This document shows, piece after piece, positions 36,046 to 46,844 of a stretch of DNA of 64,000 bases. The translations under genes were made by a program, and so were the position numbers. Origin of the DNA: Guadua angustifolia. Lineage: Eukaryota; Streptophyta; Magnoliopsida; Poales; Poaceae. The notes under the pieces are model-generated. The model was not told the DNA's origin, searched no databases, and worked only from the letters and a program-made list of their open reading frames with translations. The DNA is taken from contig CM070500.1 of the NCBI GenBank assembly GCA_036346375.1, positions 84,300,437 to 84,364,436 of the forward strand, in the 5' to 3' direction. Within the stretch, counting starts at the first letter, position 1. The number at the start of each line of letters is the position of its first letter.

Positions 36046-37700
36046 AGGAAGAAGAACCTGAGAACCCCGAAGATGCTCGCCGGATGGCCCAGATCGCCAT
36101 CAACCAGGCCATAATAGCCCTCCGGCGAGAGGAACGCGAGAAGGTTGGAACGTCATCAGGTCGTTCTAAGCTCCCTCAGTCGAGCGAGCGCCTCCATGCG
36201 ATCGCCCGAGTCATGACCGACCCCGCCCGTCCGAGGTCGGGTCTTTTCGGCCGAGCTCTCGCAGATGAGCTCGACAAGGCCACTACCGAATTATAAGTTG
36301 TCACACAAAGACACAGGGGCCATATACAGGTCTGGTCTTTGAGGAGTGGCGGCTCCTCACACTGACGCGGCGCCCTCGTCGGTCTCCCGAGCGTCGGTAA
36401 TCCCGAGACCTGTCCCGAACACCGCCATTGTCGCTCCCCAAGTCGACTTGGACCTTGATCTGGCGACAACCCGCCTCTGGCGATCTCGCTCAAGCAGCAC
36501 GTCAGGCCTTTCTCCTGACGTTCCCCCAAGACGTCGCCGGGTCCATGGCGCTGCAGATACCTCCCTGTGATGCTCGGGCCCACCGCCGCGGCCGTCGAGG
36601 TCGTGGGGCGGCGCCAGGAGATCGAATCCGACTCCAGCGGCAATACCGCCCTAAGCGCGCCCTGTCCAAGATCTGGATCGCGGCGTACTCAAGCGACCTT
36701 GGCGGGTGCGATGGTCGGCCCGCTTCAAGCCCGCATTGATCGAGCGGTTCGACGGGACGAAGAACCCTGATGAATTCCTCTCGATTTACACCACCGCCAT
36801 CTTGGCCGCGGGAGGCGACGAGTATGTGATGGCCAACTACCTCCCTATCGTCTTAGGTATCTTTGCCCTTTGGCTCTTCAACGTAAACTAGGTACTTTTC
36901 GCTCATGGCGCCAAATCCAGGCGCCTCGCTCGAACTTCAGAGTCGCTCTGAGCGGCCAGCAGGAGAAGGACACGGGTCGAGTGATCTAGGGAAAGAACGA
37001 ACCCCTTCACGATTTCGTGCGACGATTCATTCGCACTAGGAACTTGATTCCTAGTGTATCCGACGAAGCCGTGATTAAGGCCTTCAAGTTCGGCGTTCGC
37101 GACCGGCGCCTCACCGAAGACCTAGAGATCACGGCGAGGCTCACCGTCGGCAAGCTTTTTCGCATAGCGGAGCGCTAAGCGGATGCGGGCGACGCGGTCC
37201 GCTGGAAGCGCGACTGCGACCAGGGTAAGCTTGGCGTCAATTCGGGCGAGGCCGGCCCCTTCAACGCCAAGAATACCGACCAAGGCTCGACTGCCAAGAA
37301 ATGGAAGAGGGACCACAAGCGTGAGGGTGGTCGATCTCGGGTGACCGTTTCGGCGGACGGGCGCTGTGTGGTCATGGAAGTTCGGGACTCGGTTCAGGAG
37401 AGGCCCTGTTCTCAGCAAAATCGTCCACGGTCCCAGTAGCGCGCAAGCCTCGGTAGGACGATCACGATCCGGTCGCAAGAGTCGATGGTCACTGCAAGGT
37501 TCTCGAGGCGGCCTCGGTTCGACGAAGGTAAATTCTGCTGTTCCACAGACTCGGCCACGACTGCGGGTGCGCAGGCCTAGTAGGCCAAGCTCGAGGCCTT
37601 CTATGACGGGCGGAGAGATGCCCACGCTCGAGGGCGGAGATCACCGAGAGGGTGAACACGGAGAAGACCAGCCGACCTCGACTGGATTTTCGGCAGGCGG
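36046..37700 (+). pseudogene. gag: gag polyprotein, decayed
   Basis: A capsid-type gag signature is readable at 36706-36891 (FKPALIERFDGTKNPDEFLS followed by IYTTAILAAGGDEYVMANYL), which matches the retrotransposon gag domain of gypsy elements. Flanking parts are spread over three frames with stops (for example after SLWLFNVN at 36889). Other short gag-like stretches (FRIAERXADAGDAV type) follow to about 37200. Gag would form the virus-like particle; this copy cannot. Confidence 0.75.
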
Positions 37701-37733
37701 CCGCCGGATTGACATCATCTTCGGTGGCTCGGC

Positions 37734-38225
37734 GTGCAGATCCGGCGCAAGATCAAGGATGCAGCGTGTGGTCTACAGCTACCGTCGGAAGCCCATGGAC
37801 CAACCACGCAAGTGGGCCGGGGCTACGATCACCTTCACGCCGGAGGATGCCCCCAAGGTATGTCCAAGGACCTCAAGACTGCCTTGGTCGTGACCCCGAC
37901 CATTAGTAATACCTTGGTCGGGCGGGTCATGGTCGATGGGGGCAGCTCCCTCAACCTACTGCTAGCTAGTGCACTCGACCAGATGCAGATTCCCCGGTCG
38001 AAGGTCAAGAATATCATGATTCCGTTCTTCGGGATTGTGCCTGGAAGCTCGACCACCCCTCTGGGACAGGTGGTCCTGCCCGTTACTTTCGGTGCCTCGG
38101 ACAACTTCCGCACCGAGCTGGTCACTTTTGAAGTGGTTGAGGGTGATCTCCCCTACAACGCCATCCTTGGCCGCCGGCTTTGGTCAAGTTCATGGCGGCA
38201 AACCACTACGGCCACCGCTACATGA
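37734..38225 (+). pseudogene. Aspartic protease domain of pol
   Basis: The frame contains VMVDGGSSLNLL near 37930, corresponding to the D(S/G)G(S/A) active-site motif of retroviral-type aspartic proteases, with the catalytic Asp present. It also has VTFEVVEGDLPYNAILGR, the usual end of this domain in Tat elements. The frame breaks right after ILGR (about 38175), and the sequence continues in another frame with FMAANHYGHRYMKL. Confidence 0.8.
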
Positions 38226-38529
38226 AGCTCTCAGGACCTAGTGGAGTCATCACCGTCTTGGGGGCAACCTCAAAGGCCTGCAGGCTGCGAGACCCGTGCC
38301 TTGGCCCTCGCCGTATCTTTGCCTCAGCCGAGCCTCTGGAGTGACCACGAAGGTTGCCCGCCAGAAGGCGGTCATCCAGCCCAGCGGGACTACGAAGGCT
38401 GTGCTGTTCGAGGAGGGGGACCCATCCAAGTGCGTCCACATCTTGACCGAGCAGAGTTCCAAATAGGAACTCGAGCTCGTCACCTTCCTCCGCGCCAACA
38501 AAGATATATTCGCTTGGGAACCGGCGAAC

Positions 38530-39795
38530 ATGCCCGGTGTCCCGAGGGAGGTGGTCGAGCACAAACTGCAGGTGCGGCCCGACTGCCGGCCCGTGCTCCA
38601 GAAGTTGCAGCGCTTTTCTCCTGAAAAGGTCGCCATAATCAAAGAAAATCTCGACAAGCTGTTGAAGGCCAGCTTCATTCGTGAGATCGATTACTCCGAG
38701 TGGCTAGCCAACCCCGTCATCGTGCAAAAGAAAGGCGGGAAGTGGAGGATGTGCGTGGATCACACGGGTTTCAACTCGGCCTGCCCGAAGGACAACTTCC
38801 CTCTCCCACGCATCGACCAGATCGTCGACTCCATGGCAAATGCCAAGCTGCTAAGCTTCCTGGACGCCTATTCTAGGTACCACCAGATCAAGCTAGCGAT
38901 CGACGACGAAAGCAAGACGTCGTTCATCACACCGTTCGGGACCTATTGCTACACGACCATGTCGTTCGGTCTCCGCAACGCCGGCGCGACCTTCCAGCGC
39001 CTAATGACCAAGACATTCGAGCCTCAGATCGGCCGCAATCTCGAGGTCTACGTGGACGACATCATCGTCAAGAGCTCTACCGAAGCCAACCACGTTCAAG
39101 ACCTTGGGGAGACCTTCGCCAACCTGAACAAGAACAAGATCAAGCTCAACCCGGAGAAGTGCGTGTTCGGCACCGCCTCTAGGAAGGTGCTTGGCTACAT
39201 GATCGGGGGCTCGGGGGTCGGCCCGAACCCGGAGAAGATCGAGGCGATAGAAAATATGGCCCCTCCGAGTTCGGTAAAGCAGGTGCAGTGCCTCACCGGC
39301 CGCATGGCCACCCTTAGCTGGTTCATCTCAAGGCTCGGCGAGCGTGAACTTCCTTTCTTCAAGGTCTTGCGCAAGCATGGGGGCTTCGAGTGGACGCCCG
39401 AGGCTCAGCAGTCCTTCGACGAATTGAAGGTATACCTGTCGACCCCACCCTTACTTACAACCCCGCAACAAGGCGAGAAGCTGCTGCTCTACCTCGCGGC
39501 CACCGCTCAGGCCGTCAGCGCTGTCCTGGTGGTCGAACGAGACACACGGCAACACCCAATCTACTACGTCAGCGAGGTTCTCCTTAGGCCAAAAGAGCGC
39601 TACCCTCAAGTCCAGAAGCTCCTATATGCTCTCCTCATGGCTTCGCACAAGCTCTGGCACTATTTTCAGGCTCACTCCGTGGTCGTCCCAAGCAACTTCC
39701 CGCTTAGGGAGATCTTGAGAAATCCAGAGGCTAGAGGTCGCATCGCCAAGTGGGCCATGGAGTTGGCCGTTTTTGACCTCCAGTTCGTGGCGGCA
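38530..39795 (+). pseudogene. pol: Reverse transcriptase and first (gypsy-type) RNase H
   Basis: The open frame runs RT finger and palm motifs (WLANPVIVQKKGGKWRMCVD, FLDAYSRYHQI, FGLRNAGATFQRLM) and the catalytic YVDD at 39049-39060, all intact. It is followed by the RNase H tether and a gypsy RNase H (LLLYLAATAQAVSAVL... HPIYYVSEVL). The first catalytic Asp expected in 'DAS' is absent (LAATAQ). This loss is known in Tat-lineage elements, which carry a second RNase H. A one-base shift near 39795 moves the frame to that domain. Confidence 0.9.
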
Positions 39796-39812
39796 CGGCC
39801 ATCAAGTCGCAA

Positions 39813-40400
39813 GTGCTGGCCGATTTCGTGGTCGAGCAGACCTCACAACCAGCACCCGAACTCGAGGTCGAGGAGGAGAGACCCTGGGTCATGTACTTCG
39901 ACGGGTCACGGTCCTTCAAGCGCTCGGAGGTTGGAATCCTCATTCTCACCCCACGGGGCGACAGGCTGAGGTATGTCGTTCGCTTCGAATTCCCAGCGAC
40001 GAATAATGCAGCGAAATATGAAGCTCTTCTGGCGGGGTTCCGGGCTTGCAAGGTGCTGGGTGTTCGCCGGTTGGTTGTCAAGGGCGATTCACAGCTCGTT
40101 ATCAACCAGTTCAACAAGGGCTACCGGTGCTCGGAAGACTCCATGGCCAAGTACCTTGCAGAGGCACGCAAGATGGAAAAGTGGTTCCAGAACCTGGAGA
40201 TCACGCATGTGGCGCAGAAGGATAACTCCAATGCGGACTTCCTCTCCAAGCTCGGGTCGTCCGACGACGCGATCCCTCCAGATGTGATCTTGGAGACCCT
40301 AGCGTCGCCTTCAGTCTCCGACCAAGGGCCCTCGGTCGCCTTCATCGAAGGTATTCCCTCGTGGGCCGAGCTAATTCACAATTACCTGGCGAAGGGAGAG
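39813..40400 (+). pseudogene. Second, archaeal-like RNase H domain
   Basis: WVMYFDGSRSFKRSEVGILI, FPATNNAAKYEALLAGF, VKGDSQLVINQ and AQKDNSNADFLSKL show the RNase HI pattern. Candidate catalytic residues are Asp in YFDGS, Glu in KYEAL, Asp in GDSQL and Asp in NADFL, so all four positions look present. Such an additional RNase H is characteristic of Tat-lineage gypsy elements and is thought to replace the decayed first domain in degrading the RNA of the RNA/DNA hybrid. Confidence 0.88.
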
Positions 40401-41593
40401 CTTCCGACCGACCCTGTCGAGCGGAGCAGAGTCAAGCGCCGAGCAAGCTCGTACAGACTTGTGGACGGCAAGCTTTATCGTCGAAACGTTTCCGGCATCC
40501 TGTCGAAGTGTGTCACCACGGAGGAGGGTAAGTACCTGCTCAATGACATTCATTCAGGTCTTTGTGGGGCGCATTCTTCTTTCAGGACCATGATCGGGAA
40601 AGCCTTCCGTATGGGGTTCTACTGGCCAACGGCACTCCAGGACGCCCGCAACATCGTCCGCTCTTGTCGAGTCTGTCAGTTCCATGCCCGGAAGTCGCAT
40701 CAGCCTGCCTACGCGCTCCAGACCATCCCGCTAGCTTGGCCTTTCTCGACACGAAATTTGGACATCCTCGGCCCCTTCGCAGCGCATCGAAAAGAAGTTT
40801 TTGTTCGTTGCTATCGATACCTTTACCAAATGGATCGAAGCCGAACCCGTCTCGACCATCACGGCTCGCGCAACGGTCAAGTTCTTCCGCTTGTCCGTGG
40901 TCACCAGGTATGGCGTTCCATGCAAAATCATCACTGACAATGGAACACAATTTACCAGTGAACTGTTTCAGGAATACTGCGAAGACATCGGCACCAAAGT
41001 ATGCTATGCTTCGGTGGCCCACCCGCAGAGCAATGGAGCAATGGAGCGCGCCAACGGACAAATCGTTCAAGGTGTCAAAAAGCGAGTATCGGATGAGCTC
41101 GAACGACACGGCCAGACCTGGGTGGACGAACTTCCCACCGCCTTATGGTCTATTCGTACCACAGTTAGCCGAGCAACAGGGTCCACACCCTTCCGGCTCG
41201 TGTTCGATACCAAAGCCATCCTGCCTCCCCGAGGTCACTGCTGGGCTCGCCGAGGTCGACAGTCGTCGGATCGACTTCGAGCAAGAACGATCTCTTGACC
41301 TTATCCTGGCGGAAGAAGTAAGATACCGTGCACTGCTACGATCGGCGCGCTACCTGCAAGCTCTTCGCAGACATGCGTCCCAGTCGGTACGACCTAGGGA
41401 GCTCCTTATTGGGGACTTAGCCCTGAGACGAATTCAGGCTCCGTCCAACACCAACAAGTTATCCTCGCGGTGGGAGGGCCCTTATAGAGTTGTTTCAACA
41501 GATCGCACGGGGGCTTACCGGCTAGCGCTGCCCGATGGCAGAGAGCTCTCTAGCTCGTGGAATATTGACCAGCTTCGAAAATTCTATGTGTAA
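40400..41593 (+). pseudogene. Integrase, interrupted by two frameshifts
   Basis: The N-terminal zinc finger has His in LNDIHSGLCGAH and Cys in CRVCQ. The core carries the DDE triad: D in NLDILGPF (about 40760), D in TDNGTQF (about 40937) and E in GAMERANG (about 41045). The C-terminal part (RWEGPYRVV, LPDGRELSSSWNIDQLRKFY) ends with a stop at 41591-41593. The frame changes near 40795 and back near 41225, so the copy cannot make an intact enzyme. Confidence 0.9.
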
Positions 41594-42189
41594 CCCTTTT
41601 ACCTCAAATTTCAATAAAGCTCTTGTTCAATTGTCATGATTGATCTTTGCACACTTTTTCGTTCTATATTTTGTGTTGGCTCGAGTTCGGGGCCTCTTTG
41701 AGTCCGACCTACGGATGAGCGCGCTTGCTCTTGGCCTAGGTGTCGGGGGCTTACACTTCACCCCCAGTGGTTGAGTTGCTTGTAAGCCGAACCTCTTCGC
41801 GTCAATGCTCCCCCTGCGCTAGGGTTCGAACTAAGCCCGTGGCCGAGTCCAACGAGCAAAGCGCCAGTCATTGTCATGACTCAAGGGCCTCACTCTAGAT
41901 CCTAAGTTTTTCCTCGTGCGACCATGTTATGCTCCCTGTGGGCCTTTTTCGATCTTGCAGGTCTTGGTCTTTGTAGGATTTCTAACTTGCGCCCAAGGCC
42001 AGCGTCGCTCGACCTTAAGCCCAACGGGGGCTGGACAGGATATGCCATGGCCAGAAAAGGCTAAGTGCACGATTGGGAGAAATCTCTCGATCAAGCAAAC
42101 CAAGACATTGAACTATTCTTGCCAAAATAATATTGTTCCATTAAACCTTTTTGGTTTTACAAAAAGTCTTGCTTACAGAAAATCTATCC
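41594..42189. other. Retrotransposon spacer between integrase and antisense ORF
   Basis: No ORF with recognisable motifs on either strand; part of the non-pol 3' region. 'aataaag' at 41614 just after the integrase stop resembles a polyadenylation signal. Confidence 0.4.
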
Positions 42190-45002
42190 CTATTTACAGG
42201 TCAGCCATCTCACACGCGAGCTTCTCCTGCTCAAGCTCGGCGACCTTGGCCCTTAGGGTCAAAAGCTCGCCCTGGAGTCGGAGGGCTTCGGTAGAGGCTT
42301 CAGCGGCGCGGCGTCGTTCTTCTTGAAGTTGGGCCAAGGCACTCTTGGCCGCCTTGCTTGCTCGACCTAGCTTCTCCTCGAGCTCTTTCACCTTGGCCTC
42401 GAGCTCGGGGGAGGCCCTCGGCAAAACCATTGCCTGGTCGTGAGCGGCCTTGCCGTTCCTCGGCTTTGGCTCGTTCGGCCTCGAGCGCCTTGACCGACCT
42501 CGCACGCTCGTCCTCGATAGCTTTGTACGCATGGTCCCGTTCCGAGGCGATGGCCCGCTCCAACTCGGCCTTATGGGTGGCGTCGAGCGTCTCCACCACC
42601 TGAGGTGGCGATCTCGTTGGAGTCTTCGCCGATTTTGCGCGGCCTCCTCCCGCTCGGCTTGCAGGTCCTCCACGAGCTTGGAGCGCGCCGTCTCCCGGTC
42701 CTCCAACACGGCGAGCAAGGCCCTTAGCGCGTTGGCGTGCGTTTGAAGGCCTTGCAGCCTTTGGGTGATTGAGCCGATGGCCTGCAGGGTTCGAAGGGTC
42801 AACACGGCACTCGCCGAAAGAAAGAGAAAGAAGGAAAAGGCTAAGTCCGAGCCAAGGTCTGGGGAGACTCAAGTACCTGGGTAAGACGACTCTCGAAGAT
42901 TGCACGAGAGTATGTGGCGGAGCCGCTGCCCGACGATCCTGGGGCGGTGTCATCCGCTACTGCCGCTGGGTCGTCGGGGTGTGGCCTTTAGGCGCTTGTG
43001 GGCAGCTGCATCTCGAGCATCCTCCTCGAGGGGGCTCGATTCACCCCCATGCTCGGCCCCGGTGGTGGCTTCGCCCTTGCCCCTCACAGCTAGGGGGTCT
43101 CCAACCCCCACCCCTGCGGTTGTCGTGGTCTGGTCCGCAACTTGGTCCTCCGTGCTTGTCGCGGCCAGAACGTCTTCAGGGTCGACGGCTTGGGGAGTTC
43201 CGACTGTCACGGTCAGAGCGACCTCGGCGGTCGTGTCAAGAGCATCTCAAAGACTGCCGTTTCCTTGGCTGACCTCAAAGCGGGTTGGCGTCGTCTTGGC
43301 GTCGCCGCCGGTGTCATAGTCCTCGCTGGTCGTGGGAGGACCTCCTCTTCGTCCGGGTCGTCGAGCCCTTGGTCGAACTCGCCGACCGAAGCCCGGCTCT
43401 GGGGGCTCGAAGGAATGCGTCCTTGGCCCGAGGGTCGGTGGGGCGCCAGCACATAATTGGCCTCCTCTTCCTCTTCGAACCTGGACTCGCCCTGGACGAT
43501 AGTCATTGTCAATACGGGCAGGTGTTGAGCTCGGGCGCTCAAGGTCTGCGATTAAGAGCGACTACTAAGCTAAAAGGGCACAGAGAGGGCTGAGCAAATG
43601 AAGGATTGGAGACCTACCTGGGTCGGCAGTCTCCGCTTTGTAGGAGGCTGGCAAGAACTCTGACCCCCCGAGGTCGGGGGGGCGCTCCGCTTTCGGGTCC
43701 CCCCGGTCTGGGACCTTAAGGCTCGCGGTGGCTCCAAGTCCCTTGCGGCAGAGGTCCTAGAGCCCCGCGGTTGGGACCCTTCGGCCGCCTAAGGACTTGA
43801 AGTCTGGCAGCTGGCCAAGGCTTTCATTCTTTGCAAGAAAGACGCACAGAGATGGGGAAGCATGAGTGTAAGTTAGGGGCTCGACCATGGAGGTCCTTCT
43901 GTTGAGCGATCGGCCCATTCAACATGGGGCTTTTAGCCTCCGGTCATCTGCTTTGCTCGAGGGTGGCTTCTTCTTCCCCTTCTTGCTCTTTCCCATTGGC
44001 GCGGAGCATCCTCCTGGCTGTCTCAAGCAGCTCCTGATGATCCTGCAAGCGCAACAAACAATTAGAGAAGGCGTTGATGGAATGTGAACTAAAGAATGGC
44101 TTGGGAGTGCCTACCTCGGTCTTCCGGCGCAGTATGTTTTTCGGGACAGGGTCATTGATGGAGTAATCATGCGCCCCTTTCCCGAACATTTCGTTCATCC
44201 TAGCGGCGACCCAAGATTCCTTCGGCGCTGCAAAGAAGCAAACCGTCGAGAATCAAGGTCAAGTTCGAGCAAGTCCTCGGGGCAAGAAGAGCGTCTGGGA
44301 CGTGCCCTCGCGGGTCATGTCGTCGCGCCCTTTGATCTCAGAGAATCGGTGTTCTCTTCCGGCGGGGAAAACCCGATTCGAAGAAGTCACAAAGATCGCC
44401 GCCTAGTATACGCAAGCAGGCGCGATGTGGATGGCGGCGTTGGCCTCTTCATCAACCTCCAGGTCGTCCGCCTCTGGGGTCTCCTTCTTCCCGGTGATGG
44501 GGGTTCCATCGTACGACAGTGCGCCGGTCTTGCCCTTCTTCAAGTAGAACCACCGCTCGGTCCACGGGCCGAGGGAGTCCCGGGATTGGATTTTGGGGAA
44601 GGACCATGGGATCCCCACCCGCAGCCGGAAGTAAAGGCATCCGACCACGGGGTCCTTCCCAAAGCGGAATAGGTTGAAGAAACGGAAGATTAGCGAGGGG
44701 GTGGGAAGGATTCCAAGGAACCCCTCGCACAAGTGTGAGAAGATAGAAAGGAGAAGGACGGAATTGGGCACCAGGTTGATGAGCTCTATCTCGCAATGGG
44801 CAAGGACTGCAGCCATGAAGTCGCTCTCCGGTGTCCGCAGACCGAAGAGCGCATAATGCTCGATGCAGACAAGCTCGTCGTTCCTGGGATGTGGCTTTGT
44901 CTCGCCGTCTGGCAGCCGCCACATCGCCGGGTCGAGCAACCCTAGACTCTCGAGCTCCTTCATCCTCGCCAGCGACATGGAGCTTCTTCCGAGTTTTGCC
45001 AT
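42190..45002 (-). pseudogene. Antisense ORF of Tat-type retrotransposon ('putative gypsy type transposon' protein)
   Basis: It lies between integrase and the 3' LTR, opposite to pol. From an ATG near 45002 (MAKLGRSSMS) the frame runs to 44403 and contains CIEHYALFGLRTPESDF, LVPNSVLLLSIFSHLCE and GPWTERWFYLK. This is the pattern of the Pfam-type 'putative gypsy type transposon' domain. Further along the same strand, 42953-42194 encodes a Lys/Glu/Ala-rich likely coiled coil (LEAKVKELEEKLGRASKAAK). The linker is broken or spliced. The function of this protein in the family is not known. An upstream in-frame ATG at 45248 would lengthen it. Confidence 0.75.
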
Positions 45003-45404
45003 GGGGGCTACTTTCAGTCTTGGTCGAGGAGAGGAGAGTTGCACGAGCAAAAGGCTAAGAGGCGAGGAGCGCAAAGAAGTCGGGAGTTTTTCGGAGGTCG
45101 TAGAAGGTTTGGGCTTATAGGCCCGGATCGTCGCCTCAAAAGGTGTGCCGATGACGGTTTTACAGGCGCAATTAAAGATCGGGCGGCGGCTTGGCGGCGC
45201 AGGCGCTTCTCTAACCGATCGAGTCCGTACCAGCATCGTGGAGTCCAAGGGGTGCTAGGTGTCTTGGAGCCGAAGCTTTTCCTGGAGGTCTCCGCCCGAC
45301 CTCGACCTCAGGCTCGAAAGTTCTAGGAATCAGTCCCCTCTGTCTGCATGGAGGCTCGAGATCGGCCCATGTTCCTGCCACGACCTTGAGCCTCGGCGGC
45401 TAGC

Positions 45405-46054
45405 TATCGGGGACTGAGTAAACTCTGACAAAGTCAACGCGCGGTCAACAGGGTCCCCAACTCGAGGCAATACAACAAGGGGCCTCGACCACGACCTAGG
45501 CGACACTGAGTCCCCACGACCTCGAGCTTAGGCAGTGGGTGATTCCGTCTCCGCACGACCTCGGCCTTGGCTTGAGGGCGTGCGCTTACTCGGCAGTTAC
45601 CAAGACCAAAGATCTCGGAGTTAATGCGGACGTGGGCGGCAGATCCGGGACGGTTGTAGCACGTCTTCAATGCGCACAAAGCCACTACCCCAGGAATCTC
45701 TCCCGTCCGTTATAGGCAGCGTCCGAGAGGATATAAGGTCTGGCAAGGCATGCGTATGAGGACACAAGATCAACATACCCGCACTAAGCCATTAGACACA
45801 CTAAGAACGCTCAAGCTCAAGCTGTAATCCACCCCCTATTCTCACAACTAGTGAATTCCTCCGCCTCAGGAGAAGACTGGAGTAGGGCTGTTACCCTCAC
45901 AGGGGCTCGAACCAGTATAATCCACTGTCTCCTACTCGTTGACGCCTCGCCCCGACCTACGATTGATCCATCGTTGAGCGCAGCGCTTTCCGGGTCCCTC
46001 ATTCGCACTAACCCCGTTTTCATATTTGCGGTCAGGCGATCCCGATCGTCGACA
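45405..46054 (+). repeat. 3' LTR
   Basis: Matches the 5' LTR along its whole length. It begins TATCGGGG instead of TGTCGGGG, so the terminal TG has mutated to TA. It ends GTCGTCGACA-like (gatcgtcgaca). Confidence 0.95.
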
Positions 46055-46059
46055 TGTGT

Positions 46060-46836
46060 CGTTATCCATAGTGAGAAAATAAGCTATTTTCGTAAATGCT
46101 AGATTTTTTTAAAAAAAGCGCTAAAGAGGCTAGATAAATAAACAGTTCGGAGCCACGTTACTACTCAGATATCATGCACTGATGCACATCACTGGAGCAA
46201 AAAGAAGAGAATAAAAACGAGTACTTGAAAATTATTGTTATCTAGCCTCCTTTATGTTTTATTTTTAAATCTATCACCTGATTCATGCATTTACAGATTT
46301 AGCTCTCTTCCTCATCACGTAAAACGTGACAGGCAATATGTCTCTTTTCTACCATGTGCTAGAGAGCGTGGAAGTTGGCCACCACCGCGATAGAGCCTGC
46401 TCGCTAGCTAACTTCCATACTTCCTCAAATGCAGTAAGTAACATGTGTCGCTGCACGTTTTTCGTGGTGAGGAGAAATCTAAATTTGTAAATGTATATGT
46501 GAAACTAGATTTAAAAGAGAGATAGGATGAGCTAGAAAAGCAACAAGTTAAGAGAACTTGAGAAGATTTAAGGAAATCGATTTTCTAGCCTCTCCTGTCT
46601 CATTTTTTTTAAATCTAGCAATATGAACACATTTGCAGATTTCATTCTTTCTATCACATCGAAAGACCCGACAGATAACACTTATCTCTTATAACATCTG
46701 GGGAGCGTGGGAGCATACGCTTCTGTACCTAGGAAGTGTGAGAAGAGCTTTAGGGGTGTGAGTTGGCGAGGGTGGTAGCATGTGCTAATGTGTTGGGATC
46801 TTCAATGACTTTTGATGGTAAAGTAGTATAGAAGGT
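46060..46836. other. Older repeats, class not determined
   Basis: Related phrases recur: 'gacaggcaatatgtctctttt' (46328), 'gacagataacacttatctctt' (46670) and 'aagtaacatgtgtcgctgc' (46434). They lie with 'ctagatttttttaaa'-type stretches in both orientations, suggesting a palindromic or repeatedly duplicated transposon. Similar phrases occur at 34888-34920, 56640 and 57455. No gene. Confidence 0.4.
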
Positions 46837-46844
46837 GATACATA

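Larger units (their letters stand above)
35195..46059 (+). mobile_element. Complete Ty3/gypsy LTR retrotransposon, Tat lineage (RIRE2/Retand-like)
   Basis: The 5-bp duplication TGTGT (35195-35199 and 46055-46059) brackets LTRs 35200-35844 and 45405-46054. Order: PBS, gag, protease, RT, RNase H, second RNase H, integrase, then a long 3' region with an antisense ORF. The gene order (integrase last) defines Ty3/gypsy. The second RNase H and the antisense ORF are known hallmarks of Tat-type elements. The LTRs differ by roughly 25-30 substitutions by eye (about 4%), mostly transitions, so insertion is not very recent. No good polypurine tract is seen before the 3' LTR. Confidence 0.93.

Noticed and set aside
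42194..43319. Plus-strand ORFs opposite the antisense ORF
   Set aside because: Shadows of the minus-strand coiled-coil frame; no motif on the plus strand.
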